A stretch of 19,611 nt of DNA, from positions 18,183-37,793 of the forward strand of contig DYCA01000016.1 in NCBI GenBank assembly GCA_019418305.1, written 5' to 3'. This DNA is from Clostridiales bacterium. Its GTDB lineage: Bacteria; Bacillota; Clostridia; Oscillospirales; Butyricicoccaceae. The notes beneath the pieces were generated by a model that searched no databases, was not told where the DNA came from, and saw only the letters and a list, made by a program, of their open reading frames with translations. Every line of letters begins with the position of its first letter. Position 1 is the stretch's first letter. Below are positions 7,196-14,612 of this stretch, one piece after another. Both the position numbers and the translations under genes were made by a program.

Positions 7196-8728
7196 TTAGT
7201 CGACGAGCTTGTCCAGCTCCTTGACATACTCGGTGCCGGTCGCAGTCGGGTGCTCTGCCTGCTTGGCGTACAGCCCAACCACAGCCGCCGACTTCTTGAT
7301 TGCCTGCATGGTACCCGCACCGGCAACACAGCCGCCCGGGCAGGCCATGCCTTCCAACAGATAGCCGTTATACTTGCCGGCCTTGGCCGCCTGCAGCATC
7401 TTGCGGCACTCACGCAGACCTTCGGCGTTGACCACATTGATCTCGCGCTCGGGATATTTCTCCTTGATGACGTTGACGACTGCCTGCGCCACACCGCCCG
7501 AAACAGCAAAATTACGGCCGTCGGTGGAGGCGTCGTTAACACCATGCGGGTCTTCGGGCAGGGACTCCAGATCGACATGGCGCGCGTCAAAAATGCCGGT
7601 CATTTCCTCAAAGGTCAATACGAAATCGACCTCGCTGCGGACATCCTTGCGCATTGCCTCCAGCTTTTTCGCTGCACACGGACCGATAAAGGCGACCTTG
7701 GCATCCGGATGATGGTGCTTAATCAGGCGCGCGGTCAGCGTCATGGGCGTCAGCGCCATGGAGATGCACTCCGCCTGATCGGGGAACATCTTCTTTGCCA
7801 TCACGGACCATGCCGGGCAGCAGGATGTACCCATATACGGCAGCTTGTCCGGCACTTCCTTGACAAAGTCCTCCGCCTCCTGCGCTGCGCACAGGTCCGC
7901 GCCGATGGCAACTTCCAGAATGTCGGCAAAGCCGAGCTGCTTCATCGCAGCACGCAGCTTGCCCGGCGTAACCTTCGGACCAAACTGGCCGACAAAAGCA
8001 GGCGCAACAGCTGCATATACACGCTCACCCGCCTGAATCGCGCGAATCATCTGGAAAATCTGAGATTTGTCCGCAATCGCGCCAAACGGGCAGTTAACCA
8101 GACACATGCCGCAGGAAACGCATTTTTCATAGTCGATATCCGCTTTGCCGTTCTTATCGCTGCGGATCGCATCCACACCGCAGGCTGCGGCACACGGGCG
8201 AACCTGATGAATGATGGCGTGATACGAGCAAACGTCCACGCAGCGGCCGCACTTGATGCATTTTTCCTGATCGATGTGCGAGCGGCCGTTATAGCGGTCG
8301 AGCGTGATGGCGCCCTTTGGGCAGACCTCTACGCACGGATGCGCCAGACAGCCCTGACAGCCGTCAGTGACCATAATCTCATTTTCCTTGCATGCATTGC
8401 AGGCAAACTTGATGATATTCACCAGCGGCGGCGTGTAATAGGTTTCCTCACGGGTCGCGGCTTCGATATTATCCGATACCGGCGAATGCTCCGCCGCATT
8501 GCGGCAGGGCAAGCCCATCGCCAAGCGCAGGCGTTCGCCGACAATTGCACGTTCGAGGAAAATATCGTTGCGGAAATTGCCGATTTCGCCCGGAATAATT
8601 TCATACGGGAGCGCTTCGATTCGCCTGTCCGTCGGCCACTCCGTGTGGTAGGCCATGCGGGCCACCTCGCGGAAAATACGACGGCGGATCTCCTGAATGC
8701 GGGTCTCTACGCCTCTCATAATTTTCAT
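7196..8728 (-). CDS. Monomeric [FeFe]-hydrogenase, group-B-like
   Basis: A 510-residue iron-only hydrogenase that should interconvert protons and H2 with ferredoxin as partner. The N-terminal part holds a Cys-rich ferredoxin-like region: C110, C113, C124, C127, C132, C136; C157, C160, C163, C167; C179, C183; C203, C206, C209, C213. These suggest three or four [4Fe-4S] clusters. The H-cluster motifs are TSCCPAW (301-307), IGPCAAKKLE (348-357) and EGMACPGGCVAGAG (459-472). C303 is the proton-relay position, and C304, C351, C463 and C467 are the cluster ligands. The MPC and NGGG forms of group A are replaced by GPC and AGAG, which I take as group B (inference). Start choice is uncertain: ATG 8728 is close to AAGGGGG, and a second Met (codon 4) has about 11 bases of spacing. 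HydE, HydF and HydG are not in the window. Confidence 0.93.
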   Translation of the reverse strand: MKIMRGVETRIQEIRRRIFREVARMAYHTEWPTDRRIEALPYEIIPGEIGNFRNDIFLERAIVGERLRLAMGLPCRNAAEHSPVSDNIEAATREETYYTPPLVNIIKFACNACKENEIMVTDGCQGCLAHPCVEVCPKGAITLDRYNGRSHIDQEKCIKCGRCVDVCSYHAIIHQVRPCAAACGVDAIRSDKNGKADIDYEKCVSCGMCLVNCPFGAIADKSQIFQMIRAIQAGERVYAAVAPAFVGQFGPKVTPGKLRAAMKQLGFADILEVAIGADLCAAQEAEDFVKEVPDKLPYMGTSCCPAWSVMAKKMFPDQAECISMALTPMTLTARLIKHHHPDAKVAFIGPCAAKKLEAMRKDVRSEVDFVLTFEEMTGIFDARHVDLESLPEDPHGVNDASTDGRNFAVSGGVAQAVVNVIKEKYPEREINVVNAEGLRECRKMLQAAKAGKYNGYLLEGMACPGGCVAGAGTMQAIKKSAAVVGLYAKQAEHPTATGTEYVKELDKLVD

Positions 8729-8808
8729 ATCCCCCTTGTATTCAAGTCGTTCATTTGGATGCAGGGCGGTACGCTGTCCCTTGGCAGCGCATATCCATAC
8801 CTATTATC

Positions 8809-8837
8809 AGGATACCGCAAAGCGGGAATCTTGTAAA
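8809..8837 (-). promoter_or_regulatory. Probable hydrogenase promoter
   Basis: On the minus strand: TTTACA (8832-8837), a 17-base spacer, TATCCT (8809-8814). This leaves a leader of about 75 bases before the hydrogenase ATG. The -10 is imperfect. The 8729-8917 gap otherwise holds the Rex-like site and no recognisable gene. Confidence 0.55.
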
Positions 8838-8845
8838 GACATAAA

Positions 8846-8863
8846 TTGTAGAAAATTTAACAA
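8846..8863 (-). promoter_or_regulatory. Candidate Rex (redox-sensing repressor) operator
   Basis: The minus strand reads TTGTTAAATTTTCTACAA. The Rex consensus in Firmicutes is TTGTTAA-N4-TTAACAA; the left half matches 7 of 7 and the right half 5 of 7. It lies 8 bases upstream of the predicted -35 of the hydrogenase gene. Rex senses NADH/NAD and is known to control hydrogenase and fermentation genes in clostridia. Confidence 0.6.
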
Positions 8864-8917
8864 TTTTCCGTATTCACTTTTTACGCTTTCTGCTTCGCCG
8901 GCAATCGCGGCAAACCA

Positions 8918-10192
8918 TCAATAAACGTACTCAAATTCCAGATCGCCGATGACGACAAAATCGCCCTCCTGCACGCCCATCTGCTCGAGCTTGTCATATA
9001 CGCCTGCGCTCTTGAGCATGCGATCCATATATTGACGGGATTCGTAGTCGTCGATGTTGACCGAACCCATAATCTTGTCCACCCATGCGCCCGAGACAAC
9101 ATAATAGTCGTCCACCTTTTCGACCGTCCAGTCACGCTCGCCCGTGGTGTCCTCAGGTGTTTCGACAAACTCCGGCTCATAGGTGAATACCGGCGGCAGC
9201 TGCTGCAGCTCGTTCCACGTCAGGCGCATCAGCTCCGCTACGCCCTGATTGGTTGCCGCGGACAGCTCCGCAAACAAAAAGCCGTGCTCTTCCGCATATT
9301 TTTTGAGCTTTTCCACCGGCTCACGGTCGTCGCCCAGCAGGTCGACCTTATTGGCCACGATAATCTGTGGGCGCGCGGCGAGAAATTCGCTGTAACCGGC
9401 CAGTTCAGCGTTGATTTTTTCAATGTCGTCGAGCGGATCGCGACCCTCGCTGCCCGCCGCATCCACCAGATGCAGCAGCAGACGGCAGCGGTCAATATGT
9501 CGCAAAAAGTCATGTCCCAGACCCGCGCCCTCGGCCGCACCCTCAATGATGCCGGGAATATCGGCCATGACAAAGCTCTGCTCTTCACCGACCGACACCA
9601 CGCCCAGATTGGGGACCAGCGTAGTGAAGTGGTAGTTTGCGATCTTGGGGCGTGCCGCAGACACCATGGAAAGCAGCGTCGATTTGCCGACATTCGGGAA
9701 GCCCACCAGCCCCACGTCCGCGAGCAGCTTCAGCTCCAGAATAATATCACGCTCGATGCCCGGCTGTCCGGGCTTGGCAAAACGCGGCGCCTGACGGGTC
9801 GGGGTGGCAAAGTGCGTGTTGCCCCAGCCGCCGTTGCCGCCCTTGGCCGCGACAAACGGCTCGTCATCCGACAAATCCTTGATAACCTGACCGGTTTTCT
9901 GGTCGCGGATGATGGTGCCGCGCGGCACGCGGATGATCAAATCCGCACCGTCCTTGCCCTTGCAGCGCTTGCTGCCGCCGTTTTCGCCCGCACCGGCAAC
10001 GTATTTCTTCTTATATCGGAAATCGAGCAGTGTGGACAGATTATCGTCCACCTTGAAAATGACGGAACCGCCGCGGCCACCGTCACCGCCGTCCGGTCCG
10101 CCAGACGCGACATACTTCTCGCGGTGAAAGCCGACCTTGCCGTCGCCACCCTTGCCGGACACGATTTTGATTTTGGCAATATCAATAAACAC
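8918..10192 (-). CDS. obgE: Obg family GTPase (ObgE/CgtA)
   Basis: A 424-residue ribosome-assembly GTPase that acts on the large subunit and is linked to the stringent response. It has the glycine-rich Obg domain at the N-terminus (VSGKGGDGKVGFHREKYV, then GGDGGRGGSV). The G domain follows, with GFPNVGKSTLL (G1), DIPGIIEGAAEGAGLG (G3) and NKVD (G4). A C-terminal OCT domain (about the last 80 residues) is present, as in many Firmicutes. The start is a GTG at 10192, 8 bases after AGGAGG. It is last in the rplU-prp-rpmA-obgE block but is separated from rpmA by a strong hairpin terminator, so it may be expressed by read-through or from a weak promoter that I cannot place. Confidence 0.96.
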   Translation of the reverse strand: MFIDIAKIKIVSGKGGDGKVGFHREKYVASGGPDGGDGGRGGSVIFKVDDNLSTLLDFRYKKKYVAGAGENGGSKRCKGKDGADLIIRVPRGTIIRDQKTGQVIKDLSDDEPFVAAKGGNGGWGNTHFATPTRQAPRFAKPGQPGIERDIILELKLLADVGLVGFPNVGKSTLLSMVSAARPKIANYHFTTLVPNLGVVSVGEEQSFVMADIPGIIEGAAEGAGLGHDFLRHIDRCRLLLHLVDAAGSEGRDPLDDIEKINAELAGYSEFLAARPQIIVANKVDLLGDDREPVEKLKKYAEEHGFLFAELSAATNQGVAELMRLTWNELQQLPPVFTYEPEFVETPEDTTGERDWTVEKVDDYYVVSGAWVDKIMGSVNIDDYESRQYMDRMLKSAGVYDKLEQMGVQEGDFVVIGDLEFEYVY

Positions 10193-10220
10193 AGGGAAGT
10201 CCTCCTTTCATGTGGTTGTT

Positions 10221-10256
10221 AAAACAAAATCCCAGACAACCGTCTGGGATTTTGTC
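10221..10256 (-). terminator. Rho-independent terminator between rpmA and obgE
   Basis: A perfect 14-base-pair stem (10225-10238 with 10243-10256) around an AACC/GGTT loop. In the minus-strand direction it is followed by TTTT just before the obgE ribosome binding site. Its near side starts 13 bases after the rpmA stop. Confidence 0.9.
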
Positions 10257-10269
10257 TATACTCAATTGT

Positions 10270-10548
10270 TTACTGCGGGTAAACGGAAACCTGCTTGCGG
10301 TCCTTGCCCAGGCGCTCGAAACGAACAACGCCCTCGACCTTTGCAAACAGAGTGTCGTCCTTGCCGCGGCCTACGTTCAGACCCGGATGGATCTTCGTGC
10401 CGCGCTGACGGACGAGAATGTTGCCCGCCGGAACGGTCTGGCCGTCCGCACGCTTAACACCAAGGCGCTTTGCCTCGGAGTCACGACCGTTCTTGGTCGA
10501 ACCTACGCCCTTTTTATGAGCGAAAAACTGTAAGCTAATCTTCAGCAT
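10270..10548 (-). CDS. rpmA: 50S ribosomal protein L27
   Basis: A 92-residue L27 with the diagnostic body [21 protein letters not shown] and GNILVRQRG. It begins [14 protein letters not shown]. This N-terminal extension, ending in two Phe, is the Firmicutes form that the Prp protease must remove to free the L27 tail that reaches the peptidyl-transferase centre. The protease gene lies immediately upstream and overlaps it by 14 bases. A terminator follows the stop. Confidence 0.97.
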   Translation of the reverse strand: MLKISLQFFAHKKGVGSTKNGRDSEAKRLGVKRADGQTVPAGNILVRQRGTKIHPGLNVGRGKDDTLFAKVEGVVRFERLGKDRKQVSVYPQ

Positions 10549-10873
10549 CTGTGTGCACCTCCATTACGCTTAAAAATTCCGAATAATTCTGTTCCAGCTC
10601 GGTAAAATGCAGCCGGAGCGCTCGAAGCGCGTCCTGTCCGCGTTCCATCCCCGCGCCTTGAGGCAGGGTGATGCGGATATGCGCGCCGTCATCCTCAATC
10701 AGAGTATCGACCGGGATGCGTTGTACGTCAAACAGCAAAGCATGGGTCAGCATGACCGCGCTGGAAATCGCCGCGCAAACGATGTCCTCGCCCTCGTCCG
10801 CGTAGCCCGCGTGACCGAGGATGTCCACCGAAAGGAGTTTGTCCTCCCGCGACGAAAATGTGACCTTCGTCAC
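10535..10873 (-). CDS. prp: Ribosomal-processing cysteine protease Prp (YsxB family)
   Basis: A 112-residue cysteine protease that cleaves the N-terminal extension of L27. The catalytic His is H21 in GHAGYA and the catalytic Cys is C33 in DIVCAAIS, both at the positions known for this family. It sits between rplU and rpmA, the usual place in Firmicutes. It starts 4 bases after the rplU stop and overlaps the rpmA start by 14 bases, which suggests translational coupling of protease and substrate. Confidence 0.94.
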   Translation of the reverse strand: MTKVTFSSREDKLLSVDILGHAGYADEGEDIVCAAISSAVMLTHALLFDVQRIPVDTLIEDDGAHIRITLPQGAGMERGQDALRALRLHFTELEQNYSEFLSVMEVHTDAED

Positions 10874-10877
10874 AGCC

Positions 10878-11189
10878 TTACGCCTTGATGGACGCGATGG
10901 TCACCTTGGTGTACGGCTGGCGATGGCCCTGACGCTTGCGGTAACCCTTCTTGGGCTTCATCTTGAAGATGTTGATCTTCTTGCCCTTGCCGGTCTTCTC
11001 GACCGTACCGGTTACAGCGGCGCCGGAAACATACGGAGCGCCGACGGTCAGCGAGTCACCCTCGCCTACAGCCAGAACCTCGTCAAACGTAACGGTCGCG
11101 CCGTCCTCTACGCCGAGCTTCTCCACGTAGATCACGTCGCCCTCAGATACCTTGTACTGCTTGCCGCCAGTTTTCAAAATGGCATACAT
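10878..11189 (-). CDS. rplU: 50S ribosomal protein L21
   Basis: A 103-residue L21, the normal length, beginning [14 protein letters not shown] and ending with the conserved [15 protein letters not shown] region that contacts 23S rRNA. The start is the ATG at 11189, preceded by GAGAGGG with about a 9-base spacer. In-frame codons further upstream belong to the leader. First gene of the rplU-prp-rpmA-obgE block. Confidence 0.97.
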   Translation of the reverse strand: MYAILKTGGKQYKVSEGDVIYVEKLGVEDGATVTFDEVLAVGEGDSLTVGAPYVSGAAVTGTVEKTGKGKKINIFKMKPKKGYRKRQGHRQPYTKVTIASIKA

Positions 11190-11284
11190 GTTGGTTTTCC
11201 CTCTCTTTCGTTGTAGAGTCACGCTTGGCACGGCGGCGACCGGGATTCGGGCGCACTTAACTGAGGCCAATGCACAATGCGGCT
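11190..11284 (-). promoter_or_regulatory. rplU 5' leader, possible L21 autoregulatory leader
   Basis: About 95 bases lie between the predicted transcription start and the rplU ATG. The transcript can form a closing stem (11266-11270 GCCAA with 11225-11229 TTGGC, plus-strand letters) around a GC-rich inner region with CCGGG and CCCGAATCCCGG. Structured L21 leaders are known in Firmicutes. I assign this from position and fold only. Confidence 0.35.
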
Positions 11285-11290
11285 TTTAGT

Positions 11291-11320
11291 AGCATAACAC
11301 AAGCGGCAGGACCATGTCAA
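11291..11320 (-). promoter_or_regulatory. rplU promoter
   Basis: On the minus strand: a perfect TTGACA (11315-11320), an 18-base spacer and TATGCT (11291-11296). The -35 hexamer lies in the loop of the hairpin at 11303-11330. Confidence 0.7.
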
Positions 11321-11330
11321 GTCCTGCCGC
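11303..11330. terminator. Hairpin, probable terminator, overlapping the rplU promoter
   Basis: GCGGCAGGAC (11303-11312) pairs with GTCCTGCCGC (11321-11330), a 10-base-pair perfect stem with an 8-base loop. On the minus strand a weak TTGTGTT tract follows, suiting the upstream coiled-coil gene that stops at 11347. On the plus strand GCG then seven T follow, so it could also stop antisense transcripts. Confidence 0.6.
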
Positions 11331-11346
11331 GCGTTTTTTTGCAATT

Positions 11347-11949
11347 TTATGCGAAGAAACTCGCCACAAAGGCGTACATCCCGCTCGGCACAGTGGTTGC
11401 GCTGCCGGTAGCGGCGCGGTCCATGCTGACAAAGCCTTTATCCCCCTCTGCCAGACCGATAACCCGGTCCGGGAACAGCACCCAGCAGGTGCAGGCGGGC
11501 GCATCGCCTTCCACAACAGAATATCCTTCCGCATTGTCGCGATAAGCGGTCAGCTTATCCTGCAGATACCCGGTTGGCACGCTCAGATACTGGTATTGCG
11601 TTCCTGTGCTGCGCACCACATACACGCCCTCGGTCAGCTGAGGAATGAGGGCGGTGAGATCATCGGTCTGCGCCGTGGTCGGGTCAGGCAAAGCAGCCGT
11701 CAGCCCCGCCAGCATGGTCTGATTGTCCTGCGTCAGGGTATTAACCTGCTCGGACAGGCTGGCTTTTTCCCCATTAAGCGTTTCCACCTGCTTGTTCAGT
11801 TCATCAATTTTGCCGCCGCGCGACAAAAACAGAATAAAAAACAGCAATGCCAACAGGAAAAACACCAAAACAGCAATGCAGAGCAGCATGCGGTAATTGA
11901 GCTTCATCGGCTTTGCGGACGAACGGCGGCGTGCCGGCGTCCGCTCCAT
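11347..11949 (-). CDS. Membrane-anchored coiled-coil protein of unknown function
   Basis: I do not recognise this 200-residue protein. It has a basic N-terminus (MERTPARRRSSAKPMK), one strongly hydrophobic segment (about residues 21-43, rich in Leu and Phe), a charged heptad-like coiled coil (about 47-80) and a C-terminal extracytoplasmic domain of about 110 residues. That domain contains VYVVRSTGTQYQYLSVP and TCWVLFPDRVIGLAEG. The positive-inside rule puts the C-terminus outside the cell. The start chosen is the ATG at 11949, 6 bases after GGAGGT. An earlier in-frame ATG at 12006 overlaps the rpiA stop (TGATG) but has no good ribosome site. It follows rpiA in the same transcript. Confidence 0.75.
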   Translation of the reverse strand: MERTPARRRSSAKPMKLNYRMLLCIAVLVFFLLALLFFILFLSRGGKIDELNKQVETLNGEKASLSEQVNTLTQDNQTMLAGLTAALPDPTTAQTDDLTALIPQLTEGVYVVRSTGTQYQYLSVPTGYLQDKLTAYRDNAEGYSVVEGDAPACTCWVLFPDRVIGLAEGDKGFVSMDRAATGSATTVPSGMYAFVASFFA

Positions 11950-12005
11950 GGGAGTACCTCCAATTCGGTCTCCAATCCGGTGTCCGGATGTGCGTCTATC
12001 TCCCA

Positions 12006-12683
12006 TCACTTTGCGGGGTTCTCGATGACCTTGACCTCGCCCGAAGCGCAGCCAACAATCATCCGTTTGCACATGTTGAGGAACAGGCCGTGCTCCAGCA
12101 CGCCCACAATGCCGCTGATCTTCTCGCGGACATCCTCAATATCAAAGCCCGCGCCGAGGTGCAGGTCGACAATAAAGTTGCCGTTATCGGTTACGAAGGT
12201 CTTGCCGTCGCGCACACGCAGCACCGGGTGAAACCCGTATTCCTCCATCTTAGCCATCGCCTGCTTGGAACCGTACTGTGCAATCTCAACCGGCAGATGG
12301 AATGCGCCGATCTTATCGACCAGCTTGCTTTCGTCCATAATCCAGATGACTTCCTTGGCGAGCGTTGCCACAACCTTCTCGCGGTACAGCGCGCCGCCGC
12401 CGCCCTTAATGGCGTTAAACTGCGGGTCGATCTCATCCACGCCGTCAATATCCAGATCGACATGATCGACCTCATCGATCGTCAGCAGCGGGATGCCCAG
12501 TTCACGTGCCTGTGCTTCCGTGGCCTTGGAGGTCGGAATTGCCTGAATCTTGAGGCCGTTCTTAACCATCTCGCCCACTGCGTTCACCATATGATACGCG
12601 GTCGAGCCGGTGCCCAAACCGACGACCATGCCGTCCTTTACGTACTCTGCGGCTTTGTCGCCCGCCAGTTTTTTCATATCCAT
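12006..12683 (-). CDS. rpiA: Ribose-5-phosphate isomerase A
   Basis: A 225-residue cytoplasmic enzyme of the pentose phosphate pathway that interconverts ribose 5-phosphate and ribulose 5-phosphate. The family motifs are VGLGTGSTAYH (phosphate binding), DIDGVDEID, IKGGGGALYREK with the active-site acid and Lys, and DESKLVDKIG. Length is normal. The start is the ATG at 12683, 7 bases after GGAGG. Its promoter is just upstream, next to the folD stop. Confidence 0.96.
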   Translation of the reverse strand: MDMKKLAGDKAAEYVKDGMVVGLGTGSTAYHMVNAVGEMVKNGLKIQAIPTSKATEAQARELGIPLLTIDEVDHVDLDIDGVDEIDPQFNAIKGGGGALYREKVVATLAKEVIWIMDESKLVDKIGAFHLPVEIAQYGSKQAMAKMEEYGFHPVLRVRDGKTFVTDNGNFIVDLHLGAGFDIEDVREKISGIVGVLEHGLFLNMCKRMIVGCASGEVKVIENPAK

Positions 12684-12737
12684 TGTTTTTCCTCCCTGCC
12701 ATCCGCGCCGATTCTCCCCGGCCGCCTTATTATCTTT

Positions 12738-12766
12738 ATTATAAGATGATTGGCAAAAAAGGTCAA
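12738..12766 (-). promoter_or_regulatory. rpiA promoter
   Basis: On the minus strand: TTGACC (12761-12766), a 17-base spacer and a perfect TATAAT (12738-12743), leaving a leader of about 48 bases before the rpiA start. It lies 27 bases beyond the folD stop, and no terminator is seen between the two, so folD transcripts may also run into rpiA. Confidence 0.82.
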
Positions 12767-12792
12767 TGATTTCCACGCAAAAGCAGCGCGGT

Positions 12793-13644
12793 TTATGCGC
12801 GATTTTGCAGTTTGGCAGCCTTGAGTGTATTTTTCATCAGCATGGTGATGGTCATGGGGCCTGCGCCGCCCGGAACCGGCGTCATGTACGACGCCTTTTC
12901 CGCCACCGCGGGGTCCACGTCGCCGCAGACCTTGCCTTCGGCATTGCGGTTGATACCCACGTCGATCACAACCGCGCCATCCTTGACCATATCGGGCGTA
13001 ATAAAGCCTGCCTTGCCCACTGCCGCAACCAGAATATCCGCGCGGCGGCAGACCTCATCGAGGTGCTGCGTGCGGCTGTGGCAAATAGTGACTGTGCCGT
13101 GACGGTGCAGCAGCAGCATGCTCATCGGCTTTCCGACGATATTCGACCGGCCGACAATGACGCATTCCTTGCCTTTGGGATCAATCTGATATTCGTCGAG
13201 CAGCTCCATGACGCCTGCGGGCGTACACGGCACAAAGTCGAAATTCCCGGTCATGATCTTACCGACGTTGACCGGATGAAACGCATCGACATCCTTTTTC
13301 GGGTCGATGGCGTCGATAACCGCCTGCTCGGAGATATGCTTCGGTACCGGCATCTGACACAGAATGCCCGAAATCTGCGGGCTTTCATTGAGCTGTGCAA
13401 TCAGGCCGAGCAGCTCCTCCTGTGTTGTTTCCGCCGGAAGCGCATACTTTTCACTGTAAAAACCGCACTCCGCACACGCTTTTTCCTTGTTGCGGACATA
13501 GATTTCGCTGGCCGGGTCGTTGCCCACAATGATAACCGCGAGGCCGGGCGTGATGCCCTGCTTTTTCAGTTCTTCGGTTTCCTCCAGAATGCTGCCGCGC
13601 ACCTTGGCCGACAACGCCTTACCGTCCATTCTTACTGCACTCAT
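12793..13644 (-). CDS. folD: Bifunctional methylene-THF dehydrogenase / methenyl-THF cyclohydrolase
   Basis: A 283-residue cytoplasmic enzyme of one-carbon metabolism that interconverts 5,10-methylene-, 5,10-methenyl- and 10-formyl-THF. The catalytic Lys is K53 in SEIYVRNKEKAC. GILCQMPVPKHI, CTPAGVMELL, GRSNIVGKPMSMLLL (nucleotide loop) and PVPGGAGPMTITML are the family signatures. Length is normal. It starts 13 bases after the lgt stop with AGGGGGAA at good spacing and is the last gene of the yfmF-yfmH-lgt-folD run. Confidence 0.96.
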   Translation of the reverse strand: MSAVRMDGKALSAKVRGSILEETEELKKQGITPGLAVIIVGNDPASEIYVRNKEKACAECGFYSEKYALPAETTQEELLGLIAQLNESPQISGILCQMPVPKHISEQAVIDAIDPKKDVDAFHPVNVGKIMTGNFDFVPCTPAGVMELLDEYQIDPKGKECVIVGRSNIVGKPMSMLLLHRHGTVTICHSRTQHLDEVCRRADILVAAVGKAGFITPDMVKDGAVVIDVGINRNAEGKVCGDVDPAVAEKASYMTPVPGGAGPMTITMLMKNTLKAAKLQNRA

Positions 13645-13657
13645 ACTGCGTTCCCCC

Positions 13658-14581
13658 TTAGTTTTCTGTCTTTTTTTCCGATTCGGTTGTCACGGGTTGT
13701 GCGCTATCCACACTTTTTGCCGTCGTTTCCGCCGGTTTTTCCCCCACTGTGTCGGATGCCGTCTGCTCCGGTTCCGCCACAGGCGGCACATAGAATGCCT
13801 TGGCAACCTTCAAACGATTGTACCCACGCGCCAGCAGCGCGATTGCCACGATGCAGCTGACCGCTGCAAGCCCCTGCGAAACACGCATCGTGCCGATATA
13901 CAGGCTGTCCGTGCGCAGGCCTTCGATCCACGCACGGCCAAGACCATACCACGCAACGTACAGCAGCGCCATCTCGCCCGGGAATTTGCGCTTTTTCGAG
14001 TAGAAATGCAGCGCAATAAAACCCACCAGATTCCAAACTGATTCGTATAAAAAGGTTGGATGCACCGCCGCTGCGCCGTCAATCGACATACCCCAAGGCA
14101 GGTCGGTTGGACCGCCGTGCGCTTCACCGTTGACGAAATTGCCCCAGCGCCCGATGCACTGGCCGATCAGCAGGCCAAAGGCCGCCAAATCGCATAGGTT
14201 GGCAAACGAGAGTTTTTTAACGCGGCTGTATACATACAGCGCAATCACCACGCCAATTACCGCGCCGTAAATGGCGATGCCGCCGTTCCAGACCGCGATG
14301 ATCTCATTCGGATGCTGGCTGTAGTACCCCCATTCAAACGCCACATAATAGATGCGTGCGCAGATGATGCCAACCGGCACACAAATAATCAGACAATCCA
14401 TCAGATTATCCGAGGTGCAGCCGAATTCCTTGACGCGCGCGTTTACATACAGCGCCGCCAGCACAAAGCCGATGCAAATAATGATACCGTACCAGTAGAT
14501 ATCCTTGCCGAATACGTTCGCGGCGACACGGTTAATCTGAAAATCCAGTCCGAGCGCCGGGAAAGAAATTGCATGTTCCAT
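13658..14581 (-). CDS. lgt: Prolipoprotein diacylglyceryl transferase
   Basis: A 307-residue polytopic membrane enzyme that moves diacylglycerol from phosphatidylglycerol to the lipobox Cys of prolipoproteins. It carries the signature GRWGNFVNGEAHGG, the IYWYGIIICIGF first segment, the VWNGGIAIYGAVIG segment, HPTFLYES and a C-terminal-half LGRAWIEGLR. After the last membrane segment comes a hydrophilic tail of about 45 residues rich in Glu, Thr, Pro and Lys, not needed in the core family. The start is the ATG at 14581 with GGAAG and an 8-base spacer, 31 bases after the yfmH stop. Confidence 0.94.
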   Translation of the reverse strand: MEHAISFPALGLDFQINRVAANVFGKDIYWYGIIICIGFVLAALYVNARVKEFGCTSDNLMDCLIICVPVGIICARIYYVAFEWGYYSQHPNEIIAVWNGGIAIYGAVIGVVIALYVYSRVKKLSFANLCDLAAFGLLIGQCIGRWGNFVNGEAHGGPTDLPWGMSIDGAAAVHPTFLYESVWNLVGFIALHFYSKKRKFPGEMALLYVAWYGLGRAWIEGLRTDSLYIGTMRVSQGLAAVSCIVAIALLARGYNRLKVAKAFYVPPVAEPEQTASDTVGEKPAETTAKSVDSAQPVTTESEKKTEN

Positions 14582-14612
14582 GATGTTTGCTTCCTTTGCT
14601 GTCAGAAATGAG

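Noticed and set aside
7145..8836. A 563-codon open frame on the plus strand opposite the hydrogenase gene
   Set aside because: It is exactly antisense to a full-length hydrogenase with all motifs; its own product has no recognisable domain and is the usual by-product of GC-rich codon use.
8864..8917. A terminator after obgE
   Set aside because: The only hairpin found is a 4-base-pair GCCG/CGGC stem without a T-run, too weak to call.
9032..10222. A 396-codon plus-strand frame opposite obgE
   Set aside because: Antisense shadow of obgE: His- and Arg-rich composition, no ribosome site, no family motif.
11950..12006. ATG at 12006 as the start of the coiled-coil gene (TGATG overlap with rpiA)
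   Set aside because: It has no ribosome site, while the ATG at 11949 has GGAGGT at ideal spacing and starts a normal basic membrane-anchor N-terminus.
12766..13860. A 364-codon plus-strand frame opposite folD
   Set aside because: Antisense to intact folD and part of lgt; no domain or ribosome site.
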